Assembly (NCBI GenBank): GCA_002221725.1
Contig: NJFT01000005.1
Span: forward strand, 372,001 to 436,000
Direction: 5' to 3'
Length of the DNA stretch: 64,000 nt
DNA from: Scedosporium boydii
Taxonomy: Eukaryota > Ascomycota > Sordariomycetes > Microascales > Microascaceae
A model generated the notes under the pieces. The model did no database searches, was not told where the DNA came from, and worked only from the letters and a program-made list of their open reading frames with translations. A program made the translations under genes and the position numbers. Shown piece after piece: positions 27,265 through 38,315 of the stretch. Each line of letters opens with the position of its first letter. The first letter of the stretch is position 1.

Positions 27265-27959
27265 ATAATGTGATTGTAGAAAAGTTCTCTGCCTTTTTCT
27301 CATCCTTTTTTCTTTCTTTTGAGTCTTATAATGATGCTACGTAATGAGAAAGGGGACGCTTTTTGAGAAAGCGGAATAATAAAAAAGGCAAATGGATGGA
27401 TACTACGACTAGATCATGCTTTTGACCGTCGGTAGCGAGTCTAAAAAATCGGTTGATGAAACATTGAAGTGTCTAGTTTTGGTGATGTCCCACTTGTGCT
27501 CTTGATTCTGTGACCATCTCCGCTCACAATCAAAACGAAAGCAATGTAAACATACCGAACATACCAAATAAAGGCTCTCATTGAATAAAAAGCAGACTTT
27601 AAAGACCGCCGGGCCTATTCTACACGATACGTCATACAAAGGGGGGGGATATGTAAACCAAGTAAAACAAGAACCGCCGAGAGTTGAACATTTCCAGGCC
27701 ATAGAAAACGAAACGAGACACACTAAAAAAAAAGACAACACCTTTTGTGTTCTGGCTCCGTTAATCCTGCTGACCACCTGATTTCCGAAACGTCCTTAAT
27801 GTCCTTTTGAACAAACGCCATCTTTTGGGGGGTTGGGAATAAAGTAGTGAGTGTGAAAATTAGGAAGGGAAAGAAGCCCGTCCTTGTGAGAGGACAAAGC
27901 GGGAATTGGTAAACTGAGAAAGGCATTTGTACATCTACAAGCCCATCCAGGATTTTTTT
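27265..27959. other. Convergent 3' region, Scp160-like / Rsc9-like
   Basis: Two genes converge on these 695 bp, which should hold both 3' UTRs. No gene is visible. An AATAAA-like sequence for the plus-strand gene lies at 27378-27383. Confidence 0.5.
27378..27383 (+). terminator. Putative polyadenylation signal (AATAAA)
   Basis: AATAAA in an A-rich context about 115 nt after the stop codon of the multi-KH gene. Fungal poly(A) signals are loosely conserved, so this is only positional support. Confidence 0.35.
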
Positions 27960-30925
27960 TTACTCATGGATGAGGTCTAGAAGGGAGGCCATGTAGGGAG
28001 CCTGGGTATTTTGGTTAGCCTCAACTTTACGTTCAATGGAGAGGGAGATGAGTTAACAAACGAAAGGGGGAGAAGACATAACAGGGAAAAACCTACCAAA
28101 GCTCTATTCTCCGCCATCACCTCGAAAAGCCTCGGCATCAACGGCCTAAACAACCTCTCCTTCCAACCGCCCGGCTCACCCGTAGCCTCATTCTCCTTGA
28201 GCAACTCGTCCTCGGCGTCCGTCTTGCTAATATTCCTAGCAATGTTCCTCAACACAAGGACAGCGCTAAGGGGAATGCCCGTAGCATGCGGCGGTCCGTT
28301 AGGGTTCTTATCGTCGCGCATCGTCTGCGTCTCCTCGTACGTGACCGTCATAGTCTTCGCGGGGACGATCCAATCCCTGCGGGGTTTCTTCGCAGCGACG
28401 CGGGGTTCGCTGGGCGGCGTCGGCCAGACGAGACCGATGTGTACGTTGAGGTGGCGCGCGAAGTCGATGAAGCGCAGCGTCGTGGGCTTATTGAAGCGCG
28501 AGCACGAGGGCCAAAGGCATCGGAAGGCCTTCTCTTCGTTGGCGTAACGGCCCTGATCGTCGGGCTTCGCGCCCAGGTGCGTCTCGGCGATGTGCTTGAA
28601 CATCTCCTTGCGGTCGAGGAAGTAGGCACCGCAGCCGTCCTTGGGCGGGTCCTTGGCGCCCCAGGTGCATCGGACGTATTCTCGCCCGTCGATGCTGAAG
28701 GGGTTCTTCCGAGCGCGCATGGACCCGATGATGAACTTTTGCTGCGCGTCGCCTCGGGCTAGGACTTGAGGTGTCGAATTCTGATAGATCTGCGAGCAGC
28801 TCCTAATAAAGTCCGCAGGCGCAGTCGCAGGCAGACCAGCCTGCCTAAGGCTCTCGGCAAACGCTCCGTTATAGGCTTGCCAGGCGGCGATCTGGGTGAC
28901 GAAGGAGTCGGGGTCGTGGTCGAAGAAGCACTTAACCCAGCGATTCACTCTCTCCGGCTCCTTAAGCTTGAGGAGTTCGTCTCTGAGCTGGAGTGGCATG
29001 GGTGCAATCTGGTCGCTTGGGGGTAGTTTCTTTTCTGGGGAGAGGATGATTTCCTTGTGGACCTTTCTCGCGCCGTGGGAGAGAAGCCTGGCGAGGTGGT
29101 AGACCAGATTCTCCGCGGATATCGCCCCTAATAATGAATCGACGTTCTTGACGACAGCGGTATACTGGTAAAGGAAATCCAGGCAGGCATCGGTGAATTC
29201 ATCATCATTAAGGAGAATCCAGTTTGTGATGTTCTGCAAAACGGAGGGAGGTACGTAGCCAAGACGGTTCGCAGCATCCAAGTTCATGGAAATTCGACCA
29301 AGCGCACGGAGGCTGGTCAGAATAACACCACGATCGTCCGAGTCCATCTGGTTGAGTAGAGTGCGGTAAAGAGGATCGTCGGATTCTAACGTCATGTAGG
29401 GGGTGATGTGTTCAGCAATATCGAGCGAGTAGTGCTTGGCCTCCACTACAATATCCCGGTTGGGGAGACTCATGATAATGCAAATCATGTCCTTGATAGG
29501 AGGGAAATTCGCAATGTACGCGGCGTTTTCGGGGAGAGTGACCATGTTTCGGATGGTCAGAACTGCCTCAGTCACGCTAAGCATCTCATCGCTGAATTCC
29601 TCGGTTTGGATGCTGTCAAGGACAGTTTTGGGGGTGAGGCGCTGGATGCGCTCAAGGATGTCGGAGGTGCCATTGACTCCATCTAGCTCGTCCCGTTCCA
29701 ACGGCGCAGAGGGATCCCATGACACCTTCCACTCGACATCGTAGAAAAGGCTGGCGACACGAAGCGCCGACTCGACGAGACCTTCGTCCAGGCCGGGAAA
29801 GACTTCGAACCTAAATTTCTCCCCACGCTCAAACGAGATTCGTACCCAGTGATGGAGTGCATATGTTCTCTCCGCGGGGTTGTCGGACCGTAGCGCGTTA
29901 AGACACCGGATGTAAATATTTGCGCCCTCATAAGCTAGCAAGAAAGTCAGTGGTTAGTGATGGACGCGAGATTGAAGGGCGGGGGTAGAGAAAGAAGGCT
30001 TACTGCCAGGTGGAACTCGGGGTAAACGGCCGGCCTGGATCTGCCGGATCTTGTGGATAAGTTTGGCCCGGGAAAATGCAACGGGGTTATTTCCGGGGGT
30101 GTCGACAGGTCGGATCGGGATTGCCGTCATAGCACGCGGGTTGTAACCGGCGATAACAGAGGGAACCGCACCGTGGTTGGGATTGTATGGCCCGACGCTA
30201 ACGTTAGCTGGCGTGCCTCGGGCCTGGTGGTGGTGACCTGACGGCGTACTTAGGTGAGCCTGGTGCTGGAGGTGTTGCGAGCCAGGGGTGCCGTGGGCGG
30301 GGCTGGCAGCCTGTTGATGGTGGCCGGAAGCATGTCGGGGCTGTCGCGTGGGGCCGGTGTCAGGCTGGAATATGACTCGCTGAGGGGGAGCCTCTCGTAG
30401 GCCTCGGGAGGCGCGCGCAGAGGATCCTGGCGTATCTACCGTTGAGCGCTCGCGAGTCGGAGTCGCATCATCACCCGAAATACCAGAGTCGCTAACATTC
30501 CTCGTCGGCCTCAAAAAGTTTTCTCGGGTTCGCTTCAGCAAGCCCGAGCCCTTCGCCGTGACATCTTCGAGAATATCCTTTGGAGGAGGCTCCTTTCCGT
30601 GGATCTTCTTAATTTCGTACGCGGCGAGGTTCTTGTAAAACTTCTCCTTGAGCGCAAAGGCTGTGGCGGCTTCATTGTTGGTGTAGAGACCAAGCTCCTG
30701 GGCCATGCGGCGCCATGCGAGTTTTTCATCGGAGACCTTGTCGTACCCGCCATTTGCGATAATATGTTTGAAGACTCGGAGGAGATCGAGATGGGTCGTG
30801 CCGACTCTTGGCTCGGGATCGAAATTGGTGCCGCGATCGGCGTGGAAGGCTCTCAATTCTTCGATAAATTCATTGTATTCGGGTGTGCGATCAATGATGT
30901 GCGGCACCAAATCCTTGGGCGGCAT
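27960..30925 (-). CDS. RSC9: RSC chromatin-remodelling subunit, Rsc9-like (ARID)
   Basis: Subunit of the RSC nucleosome-remodelling complex, nuclear. Model: exon 1 30925-30004, intron of 69 nt, exon 2 29934-28097, intron 28096-28002, exon 3 28001-27960; 933 residues. The last exon is only 42 nt and gives APYMASLLDLIHE. Residues about 10-125 form an ARID DNA-binding domain, with EFIEELRAFHADRGTNFDPEP, LDLLRVFKHIIANGGYDKV and WRRMAQELGL. A Gly/His/Pro-rich linker follows. After intron 1 there is a long helical repeat-like region. C2H2-like zinc-binding patterns follow near residues 690-800 (a cysteine pair with HIAETH, and CLWPSC with ARHLNVH). ARID plus helical repeats plus zinc fingers is the Rsc9 arrangement. 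The start ATG opens directly onto the ARID domain. It is divergent from the Rec114-like gene. Confidence 0.85.
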
Positions 30926-31823
30926 CTTGACTCGGACTCGAGGCTGCCGGGTGGGTTGGCAGCTTCAAATGCGACGGGGAGATGATTGGGGCGCAGGATG
31001 AATTTGGCAGTGCGACGATGTGAGAGCTTCATCAAATGCCAGAGAAAGACGCGACGTTGGGTTTGTGACAATTGCAGGAGCTTATCGGATTCTGAAGTGG
31101 TTATCAGCAGGTGATATATCACGTGATTACGTGTTCGAAGACACACCAGGGCCAGAACGCGGTCACGAACAGTAAAGGAAGCTTTCACAACATAGACAAA
31201 GATTGAAGCTTTGTCAATAGAATTATGCTGTTCCTGTAGGCCTTTTCTGCTAGTAATTTGTCTGAGAGTGTTGTTTACTTGAATATCAACTCACATATCA
31301 ACTATCGTTAATCAGGCCCACTCAGATGCTGACTCCTTGGATTTATTCTATCTTGCTTCTCCATAGGAAGGACCGCCTGAGGAATATCTTGGGTCTTGTA
31401 CTTGAAGCATCTTCCTTGTTGTACTTGGCTTTTCAGATTAAACGAGCCTAGGAAGGAACGAGCCAGTGATGAGACAGAGGTCGGAAGTCGAGTGCGGGCT
31501 TGCATCGGGACCTATGTGTACCTTCCTCATCAGCCTGTCCATTCTCGATTTATAATACTCGATCTTCCACTCTCGTCTCAACAGAAAATGAACTGGACCT
31601 GCCTTCTGGTTTCTGTCTTCATCCCTGTCACATCCTCAAGAACTTGTCTCCATCTCCTCACTGATAGAACTGAAAAGCCAATTGAGACTCGAGAGTTTTG
31701 TCTCTCGACTTCTTCCATCCACTGTCAAGTTTCTAGATTCAATGATTGATCCTCCGTGCCTTGTCATTCGCATCTGACCATCTATTCCTATCTCTGCGGA
31801 GAACAGACCTCGCTCCCCCAGCC
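30926..31823. other. Divergent promoter region, Rsc9-like / Rec114-like
   Basis: About 0.9 kb between two start codons on opposite strands. It contains the palindromic E-box TCACGTGA (31119-31126) followed closely by ATTACGTG. No gene is visible. Confidence 0.45.
31119..31126. promoter_or_regulatory. E-box palindrome TCACGTGA
   Basis: Perfect 8-bp palindrome with a CACGTG core, the usual site of fungal bHLH factors. It lies 194 bp upstream of the Rsc9-like start codon. A second TCACGTGA occurs at 22403-22410 upstream of the multi-KH gene. Which factor binds cannot be told from sequence. Confidence 0.35.
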
Positions 31824-34059
31824 ATGCTTCCCAGAAAGCCGTCTGATGGCTTATACACATATAATTTTGATCTCGATTTTTTGTCGTTGACCGTTTCCAA
31901 CCCAGCCACCTCCGCTGTCTTAAGTCAAACAAAGTACCATGCAAATCTCGTCCTCACGTTACGGCAATACAAGGGTGCATTAGGTGGTCGGACGAGAAGC
32001 GCGGAGATAGGGTATTTGCTCATTCTCCATTCAGGAATCCATGCTATTGTAAGATTAACGTCCTCACGCACGCAGAGGAGCTATACGTCTCTCTAACAAC
32101 CCGGAAACTTGCAGGAAAGAATCGACCTCAAGAAATGGCGGAGTCTGGCATCAGAAAGTCAGACGCCAGTTTACAAGATTCAGTGTGAATCTGGCAACAT
32201 CTCCCTTCAATACCGACATGATGACGGAAATGTTAGTCCCTCCCTTCCAACTAAGAAGACACCCCCAGGCACTAACAACGAAACTCCCACCAGATCAGGA
32301 GAGCTTCGATTACCTTCCGGAAACGTGACGAGTATGAGAGGGCACTACAAATCCTCCTCAGCCAAAGGCTTAGCGTGGCCGTCAAGCCGTGTGAAGGTCA
32401 GCAGGTAGTCAACCCTTCGTTACCGGTCTCAATCCCCCGATCGCGCCAATGCAGCACATCAATATCCAGAAATTCTTCAAACTGGGGAGCTACCGCTGGT
32501 ACCCCAGATTCCTGGGCGTCCCAACCACAGCACGTTACCTCGATGCCTGGCAGGATCCATGACCAATATCCTGGAGGGATCGCACGACCTTCGGTGCACG
32601 GGGACTCGGTTGGAGGCCATGACAGGTTTTCTGAGCCTCTAGAACGCCGAAGGCTCCTCAGGATCTCGCCAACCAGTTTCTCCCGAGTGCATCCAAACAG
32701 CCAGCTCCAAGAGTAAGTCTCCTTCGACTCCCGCCTAGTAATAATCATTTACGCCATGGTTTCGGGCTTTTTAGAGGCTAATATCTCTGTAGCCAGCATG
32801 GTGGCTCACCTTCTTCCGCTTACGATTGGTCTTCTTCCAGTCAGCTCCACCAGCCGCTCAGAGAACGAAGCCAAGGCAGCGATTGGGGGCTCCGAAGCGC
32901 ACATCGATCTTCGTACAATTCTTTTCTCAATTCAAACGAAGGCTTCGAGGCTGTTGATGACATCTCAACGTGTTCGAGCAGAACCCTCCGACATATCAAC
33001 GACCCATCCCCTCTTCAACAAGTTAGCTTCCCACCCGATGAGGGAGAAGATGTGGATAACTTTAGCCATGGGAATCCTCATGGGCCCACGATGCCTAGTT
33101 TAGACATCAATTCAATTCTTCCTCCTAAGCGGACACTTCCTTTTAAGTCTAATGAAGAGGCAGAGAAACCGTCCAGTGGCATGCCTAGAGCACCGAAGGA
33201 GAGGGCAAGGCCCAAACAACCTCGAGGGGCGGTCCAAGGAAAGGAAAAGGGGAAAGCTAAGGCGAAAGTTTCGAGTCCCGCTCCAAAGCCGAAAGGTACT
33301 ACACGAACTAGTCAGACGAGGAGGAAGCCAACCAAAAATCGGAGCGCATCGGCAGAAGTGCCCGCATTGAGAGCTGGAATGAATGTCCCGGCGACCCACC
33401 TCGAGACGCAGGACTCGGCCTGCCAAACTGATGATAACCCCCTTCCTCAGACTTTCAATCAGAAGCTACACGAAGTTCCAGACGATACGCAGAAAAAATT
33501 GTGGGATTCCATAAGTACAATTCAAGAAGAACAGTTGAAAATTCGTCAGGAACTAGAGAAGTTGAAGGAGTCTGTTCTATCTTCTCAAATCTCACCAGAG
33601 AAGCCACCACAGTGTGCATCTTTAGACCTGGATAGGAGGACGCTCAATATTCCCAGATCCGACTCAAGCCAGACTGAGATGGGATTCCCGGACCGACTGC
33701 CGGCTTCCCAACTTAGTACAAGTACGCTCGGCGCCAACCTGGAGCCAAGGAAGAGGCATACAAGGGAGTACAAGCAGTGGAGATACTACTACCTAAATTC
33801 CTGTCGAGTCTACGAAACGAAGACGGAAAAGTCAGATGGAGAGTTTATTAGGCGCTTCCTCAACGAGATGCCGAGCCCCAAGGTCCGCGCTTGGATTGAG
33901 GCAGGGCTGTTGCATTTTTATTCATCAATGGTACGAACTCTGGGAACGCGAAGAGGGTGCAGTCGCCTACTGTTTACAAAAGATTTGACTTGGGCTCATG
34001 TTCAAGACATGGCGACGAGGAGACTCAAGCTTCCGTTTCCAAAATGGGAAAGTTTCTAA
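31824..34059 (+). CDS. Rec114-like meiotic recombination protein (tentative)
   Basis: Rec114 proteins promote Spo11-dependent meiotic double-strand breaks, with Mei4 and Mer2. Model: exons 31824-32048, 32115-32231, 32294-32712 and 32793-34059; 675 residues. The introns of 66, 62 and 80 nt have a GTAAG or GTTAG donor and a CTAAC or CTAAT branch site, and joining them gives one open frame. Residues about 1-150 resemble the N-terminal PH-like domain of Rec114: a short strand pattern, VYKIQCESGNISLQYRHD, then IRRASITFRKRDEYERALQILLSQ over the second intron. The middle is Ser/Pro/Lys-rich and probably disordered, with a short coiled-coil-like stretch (IQEEQLKIRQELEKLKES). The C-terminal 80 residues are helical and more ordered. 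Family assignment rests on recalled pattern similarity only. The gene structure is better supported than the name, and the true start could lie further upstream. Confidence 0.5.
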
Positions 34060-35154
34060 GAGGTATAAGTATGACGAAATATGTAGGTGCTCATGGGTGA
34101 TGGTCGCTTGTTCGAGAATATGGGAGAAAATGGGTATGTTTACCTAGACAAAGATACGAGAAATGCGAGAAACGGTGTGGGATATAACCAAGCCAAATTA
34201 GTGTATGCGTGAACAAAGGGATTGTTGGCATTGTGTCTTTGTCTGCTGAGAACATTGATCTTTCTTGTGACGGACGTTCCCAGCGAAGACACTTACACAT
34301 GTTAGTTTAGGAGCACATCCGCAACGGTCAAAGCATGTGTTTCTCGGAACACTACATCAGACACGACAATGCTTACAGAGGAGCCTTGGAAACAATGGAT
34401 CAACCGGGCTATCGTTCTGAACTTGTTCTATTTCCATTTCCCATGCCCAGTTGCAGGGGCCATCAATGATCCGAATACTAGATAGTATAGACCTACGAAG
34501 GCCGTGGAAAACAGGCGAACCATACGCCTTGCCATATGACCATGGTAGTCTCGAACAGAAAAGTGCCAATGGAAAGACATAGTCAGGGGAAAGTCAGGGG
34601 ACTTACAAACACATGATTCTAAAGCGCCTTGAAATCCACAACCCATGGGGGGAACTTGTGAGGCTAAGGGGTTTCTGGTTTGGGTAATTCTATTCATTTT
34701 TTTACACATGACTTTATGGGAAGTGATTCGGGGACAATGGACAAGTGCATTGTCTATATAAATGGGAGATTCGATTCTTTGTCAAGTCTGATTCACATCA
34801 ATTTCTTCTATATAACACCAAGAGTTCTCGAAGCCAAACTACTGCTCTCCTCTGCTTTGCAGATCCTTGAACAACCACGCTTCTTACGCACTCCGACTCT
34901 CACAGCTTTTGCCCCACGTTAGAGACTTATACAATCTCTCACTACAACTGAACTGAACGAGACCTCGTATATCGACACCATACGACGACAGACTTCAATT
35001 CATAAGGGATAAGAGAGAACCACTCTGATACAATTTCACAAGTGCGAGTCCAAACGATCATCGTACACCACTACCATTCCAACTCAGAAAGGACGATTCA
35101 CTCTTATATATATATTTATATATATCTACTCCGGTTTTCCACGAGATCCCCAAA
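34060..35154. other. Upstream region of the 35.2-kb gene
   Basis: About 1.1 kb between the Rec114-like stop and the next ATG. The left part should hold a 3' UTR. A TATATAAA lies at 34755-34762 and an AT dinucleotide run at 35104-35127. No further gene is supportable. Confidence 0.45.
34755..34762 (+). promoter_or_regulatory. TATA box candidate
   Basis: TATATAAA about 390 bp upstream of the ATG at 35155, followed by CT-rich sequence. A second AT-rich run (35104-35127) lies only about 30 bp before the ATG and would more likely be in the leader. Confidence 0.35.
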
Positions 35155-36135
35155 ATGAAGGGTCCAATTACGAGGCTGAACCTCAGCCCAAAGGATTTCA
35201 ACAATCTTGACAACAACGGGAGTTTGGAAGATTCGATCAACCTCGAGAATGCCGTTTTGGATACCATTGTCGCAAACCCCACCGAATACAGCCCGACTGG
35301 GTCGCCCCAGGACTTCAGTTACAACCCTTCTTACCCTTCGATCCCGTCTTATATGAAGAATGAGCCATCTCCCGGGTTTTCAGGCCGTCTTGCAAGAATC
35401 GAGCAGTTAAAGGAGAGCCACAACTGGCCGCGCGCCAACCTGTTCCCGCGAAAGAGGGCGGCAGACGACGACATCGATGTTTCTGAAACGGAAGAAACAC
35501 CCATCGGAGCCGAGAACGGCCAGAAGCGGAGAAAGACTGATGGCGAGCACAACCTCGAGATTGTCGTAAGAGATGGCAAGACAATAATCCGAATCACCAA
35601 GCGAGGTAACGGCGACGCCGCTGCTCAAAGCCCAAAACGGCCCCGGATCGTTCTCAAGCCTAAGAATAGAAATCCTATCATAAGCCAGGTTACGCCATTT
35701 CGCGGGTCTACTAGCCCCGAGAGCTCGTCCACCGGCGACAAATCTGAGCTTAGCCTTCTTGTCAACACGAGTGGCTCCACATCGAAAAACAACGACGTCA
35801 CCCGCCCGCGCATCGCTCTCAAGAGCAAAGCTAGCACAGCTACGCCCAAGACGCCTGAGCCAAAAACCCCACCTACAACAAGACTGACCGCCGAAGCCCT
35901 TGCGGCTTACACCAAGGAGGAGCCACGGACTCCCGACATGCCTAGCCCAATCGATGGTGACAGCCCGCAGGTACGGGTAGAGGGCGCGCGTGGCCCCGGT
36001 ACTGCCGCCACTTATAGCTTGTTTCTCATGAGCAAGCATGATCCCAACGAACTGAACGCCGGCTGGAAAGAACATGCGCGTCCTAAACACAATGGCTCTG
36101 ATGTCGAGCTTAAGATTAAGGTGCGCAGGAACTGA
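35155..36135 (+). CDS. Hypothetical basic, disordered protein
   Basis: Single-exon frame of 326 residues that I do not recognise. The N-terminus (MKGPITRLNLSPKDFNN) and an acidic leader are followed by a Lys/Arg-rich nuclear-localisation-like stretch near 98-126 (FPRKRAADDD and GQKRRK). A short strand-like segment (LEIVVRDGKTIIRITKRG) comes next, then a Pro/Thr/Ser/Lys-rich tail with repeated text (RPRIVLKPK and RPRIALKSK). No transmembrane segment or signal peptide is visible. Third-position GC preference and length argue that it is coding, and no other gene overlaps it. A nuclear role is plausible from composition alone. It has its own TATA-like promoter and is convergent with MsrB. Confidence 0.6.
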   Translation: MKGPITRLNLSPKDFNNLDNNGSLEDSINLENAVLDTIVANPTEYSPTGSPQDFSYNPSYPSIPSYMKNEPSPGFSGRLARIEQLKESHNWPRANLFPRKRAADDDIDVSETEETPIGAENGQKRRKTDGEHNLEIVVRDGKTIIRITKRGNGDAAAQSPKRPRIVLKPKNRNPIISQVTPFRGSTSPESSSTGDKSELSLLVNTSGSTSKNNDVTRPRIALKSKASTATPKTPEPKTPPTTRLTAEALAAYTKEEPRTPDMPSPIDGDSPQVRVEGARGPGTAATYSLFLMSKHDPNELNAGWKEHARPKHNGSDVELKIKVRRN

Positions 36136-36588
36136 GGTTTTAGTGAAACTAGAAAGTCGAAGATGTGAACCTATTATAGCGGGACAGGGCTTTGGTGCAT
36201 TTCTTTTCTTTCCCCTTCTTTTCTTCATTCTCTTCTTTTGGGGGAGTTTTAGGCGTTTAGGGAGTTATGACTGTGAGAGAAATTCTTGAAGGAGGTGATC
36301 CCGACTGTATATTAGATGGACTTTGGAAATAACCAGGATCTTTTGGTTCATGAGACTACGTAACCACCAAAGGGAAGTAATAAATTGGTCGGAGTGCAAA
36401 GTTAAAGCCTCAACTTCATTGTGCCACCAGTGCTTGGTTGTAAGTGCGTTATTGGTGTCGAGGTGTCCGCCGACACCTCATCTTATACGAAGAATGTCCA
36501 ACAGCAGTGAATTAAATCGAAAATGTCCTCATCAAATCATGAATCCAGTACTACCCCAAAGCGCCTAACATTCTCATTTACCCAACCC
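36136..36588. other. Convergent 3' region, hypothetical gene / MsrB
   Basis: 453 bp between two converging stop codons, with T-rich sequence near 36200-36240. Only 3' UTR sequence is expected, and nothing else is seen. Confidence 0.5.
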
Positions 36589-37346
36589 CTACGCCTTACT
36601 CTCCTTCCCCTCCTCGCCCTTCCCAACAACCTTATCCTGCGGCGAGAATTTAATACTCACACTATTAACACAATGCCTCTCATCCGTCGGCGTAGGGAAA
36701 CCCTCCCCCTTGAAAACATGACCCAAATGCCCGCCACAATTAGCGCACACAATCTCCGTCCTCGTCATGCCTAACGTGCGGTCCTCATGACGTTCGACGG
36801 CGCCGGGGATGCTGTCGAAGTAGGCCGGCCAGCCGCAGCCCGAGCTGAATTTGTGGGAGGCGCGGTACAGTGGGGCCGAGCAGCCAGCGCAGGAGTAGAC
36901 GCCCGAGTCCGGGTAGTGCTTGTCGTATTCGCCGGAGCCGGCGGGTTCGGTGCCTTTTTGGCGGAGGATGCGGAATTGTTCTGGGTGGCTTGGTTAGTTT
37001 TTTATGTGGTGGGGTTATAAGTGAGTCTGGCGGGGTCATTGGTGAGGGGTGTGGTAAGAGGATATTCCGAAGCAGAATTGGTTTGAGAAAGGCAGGTTTT
37101 CGTGAGATTTGTTTATAAGTTATTACCTTTGTTTAGAACCATACGCCACTCCTCTTCAGATCGCTGGTCGGGATACGACATTTTTTCCGTTGGGGATGAG
37201 TTGAAGAAGGAGGAGATGAAGCGGAAGGACATTAACTTTGGTGTCAAGGTATGGTTTCTGGTGGAGATATGAAAGGCTTGAGGCCGGAAATGAGGCGAGT
37301 TGCGGATGATGATGGAGGAGATTGGAAATAGGCGAGGGAAGTTCAT
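36589..37346 (-). CDS. Peptide methionine-R-sulfoxide reductase (MsrB)
   Basis: Reduces R-methionine sulfoxide in proteins, using thioredoxin; part of oxidative-damage repair. Model: exon 1 37346-37127, intron 37126-36981, exon 2 36980-36589; 203 residues. The MsrB core runs from about residue 56 (SYPDQRSEEEWRMVL) to 190. It shows GTEPAGSGEYDKHYPDSGVY, zinc-binding pairs CAGC and CANC, SGCGWPAYFDSI, GGHLGHVFKGEG and the catalytic Cys177 in RHCVNS. The first 55 residues form a basic, Ser/Phe-rich extension with few acids, as in mitochondrial presequences. Internal ATGs at MSFRF (residue 39) and MSYPD (residue 55) could give a cytosolic form. It is divergent from the ArfGAP gene. Confidence 0.93.
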
Positions 37347-38315
37347 CTACGGAAAGGAATTGGATTTATATATGAGATGGGGATATCGAGAGTGATGGAA
37401 TGGGAGGGGTGATGAGGTTGATGAGGTTGATGAGGCTCGGCTCCGGCGCTTGGCGATCCCGAAAGAGGAAGGGAGTATTCGTCAAGCTGAAGTTTCGTCA
37501 CTCTCCATTGTTGTCAGCCACTGACAATTACATAAGCAGGCTTCAAAGATGGAATCATCATTTACTTCTTTTGGAGAGCAGATCTTGTTTGATTCCAAAA
37601 AGCAATTTGTCAAATTGAACGCAGCATTTGTGGTGGCTGGGCAGGTGGCTTATGATGTGCAGTAATTTGAAATCCCGTTGCCTTTTCCTTGGCTTATTGA
37701 TTCCTCTAAGACTGTTGGGGAGATGATTGTGGGATCTTTACAAGTAAATTCAAGAGTAAGCCGATGTGGTAAATTGATAGCACACCTGCAAGACATGATG
37801 GACTCCAATCACTCTCTGAACCAAGATCCAATCAGTGATTTTGATACCCCAGATTCGGGTGCGTTTCAATAGAGTTCTAATTCAAGGCACGGACCTCATC
37901 GGACTCACCAGGAGGGAACCGACGAGAAGGAGCTTTTCAGGGGCTTCAGTGGAGGAGCACGAGGGTCCACCCCAATTTGCTTGTGAATGCGATGTTATTG
38001 CCTCAGGCATGAACAGCACTGTACCTAATCGACAATTGTAGCACCAAGCAGTGGAGCGAGGACACACACCCCACCATGCATTTGGCAGGAGCCAGGAGGT
38101 CCGATCTACTGCACTCGCGTACTTGTACTTTGTACCGGCCAATTTGACAACCCATTCTCATCTTGACCTTTTCGGCCATACCGTAACCCGCCTATCCTCT
38201 CTCCTCTCCATACTATACTACGACCTCCATCTCCCACTCCAGGGCAGTCACTTCAACATCTCCAAAGGCGGTAACACACCCGATCACTCGATCCCTTTAG
38301 GGCCCCCTCGTTAAA
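37347..38315. other. Divergent promoter region, MsrB / ArfGAP
   Basis: About 0.97 kb between two opposite start codons. It contains a short tandem repeat (GATGAGGTT, three near-perfect units at 37411-37436) close to the MsrB start, and CT-rich sequence before the ArfGAP ATG. No gene is visible. Confidence 0.5.
37411..37436. repeat. 9-bp tandem repeat (GATGAGGTT)
   Basis: Three adjacent units, the last one incomplete, 65 bp upstream of the longest MsrB start codon. They may lie in its promoter or leader. Confidence 0.6.
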
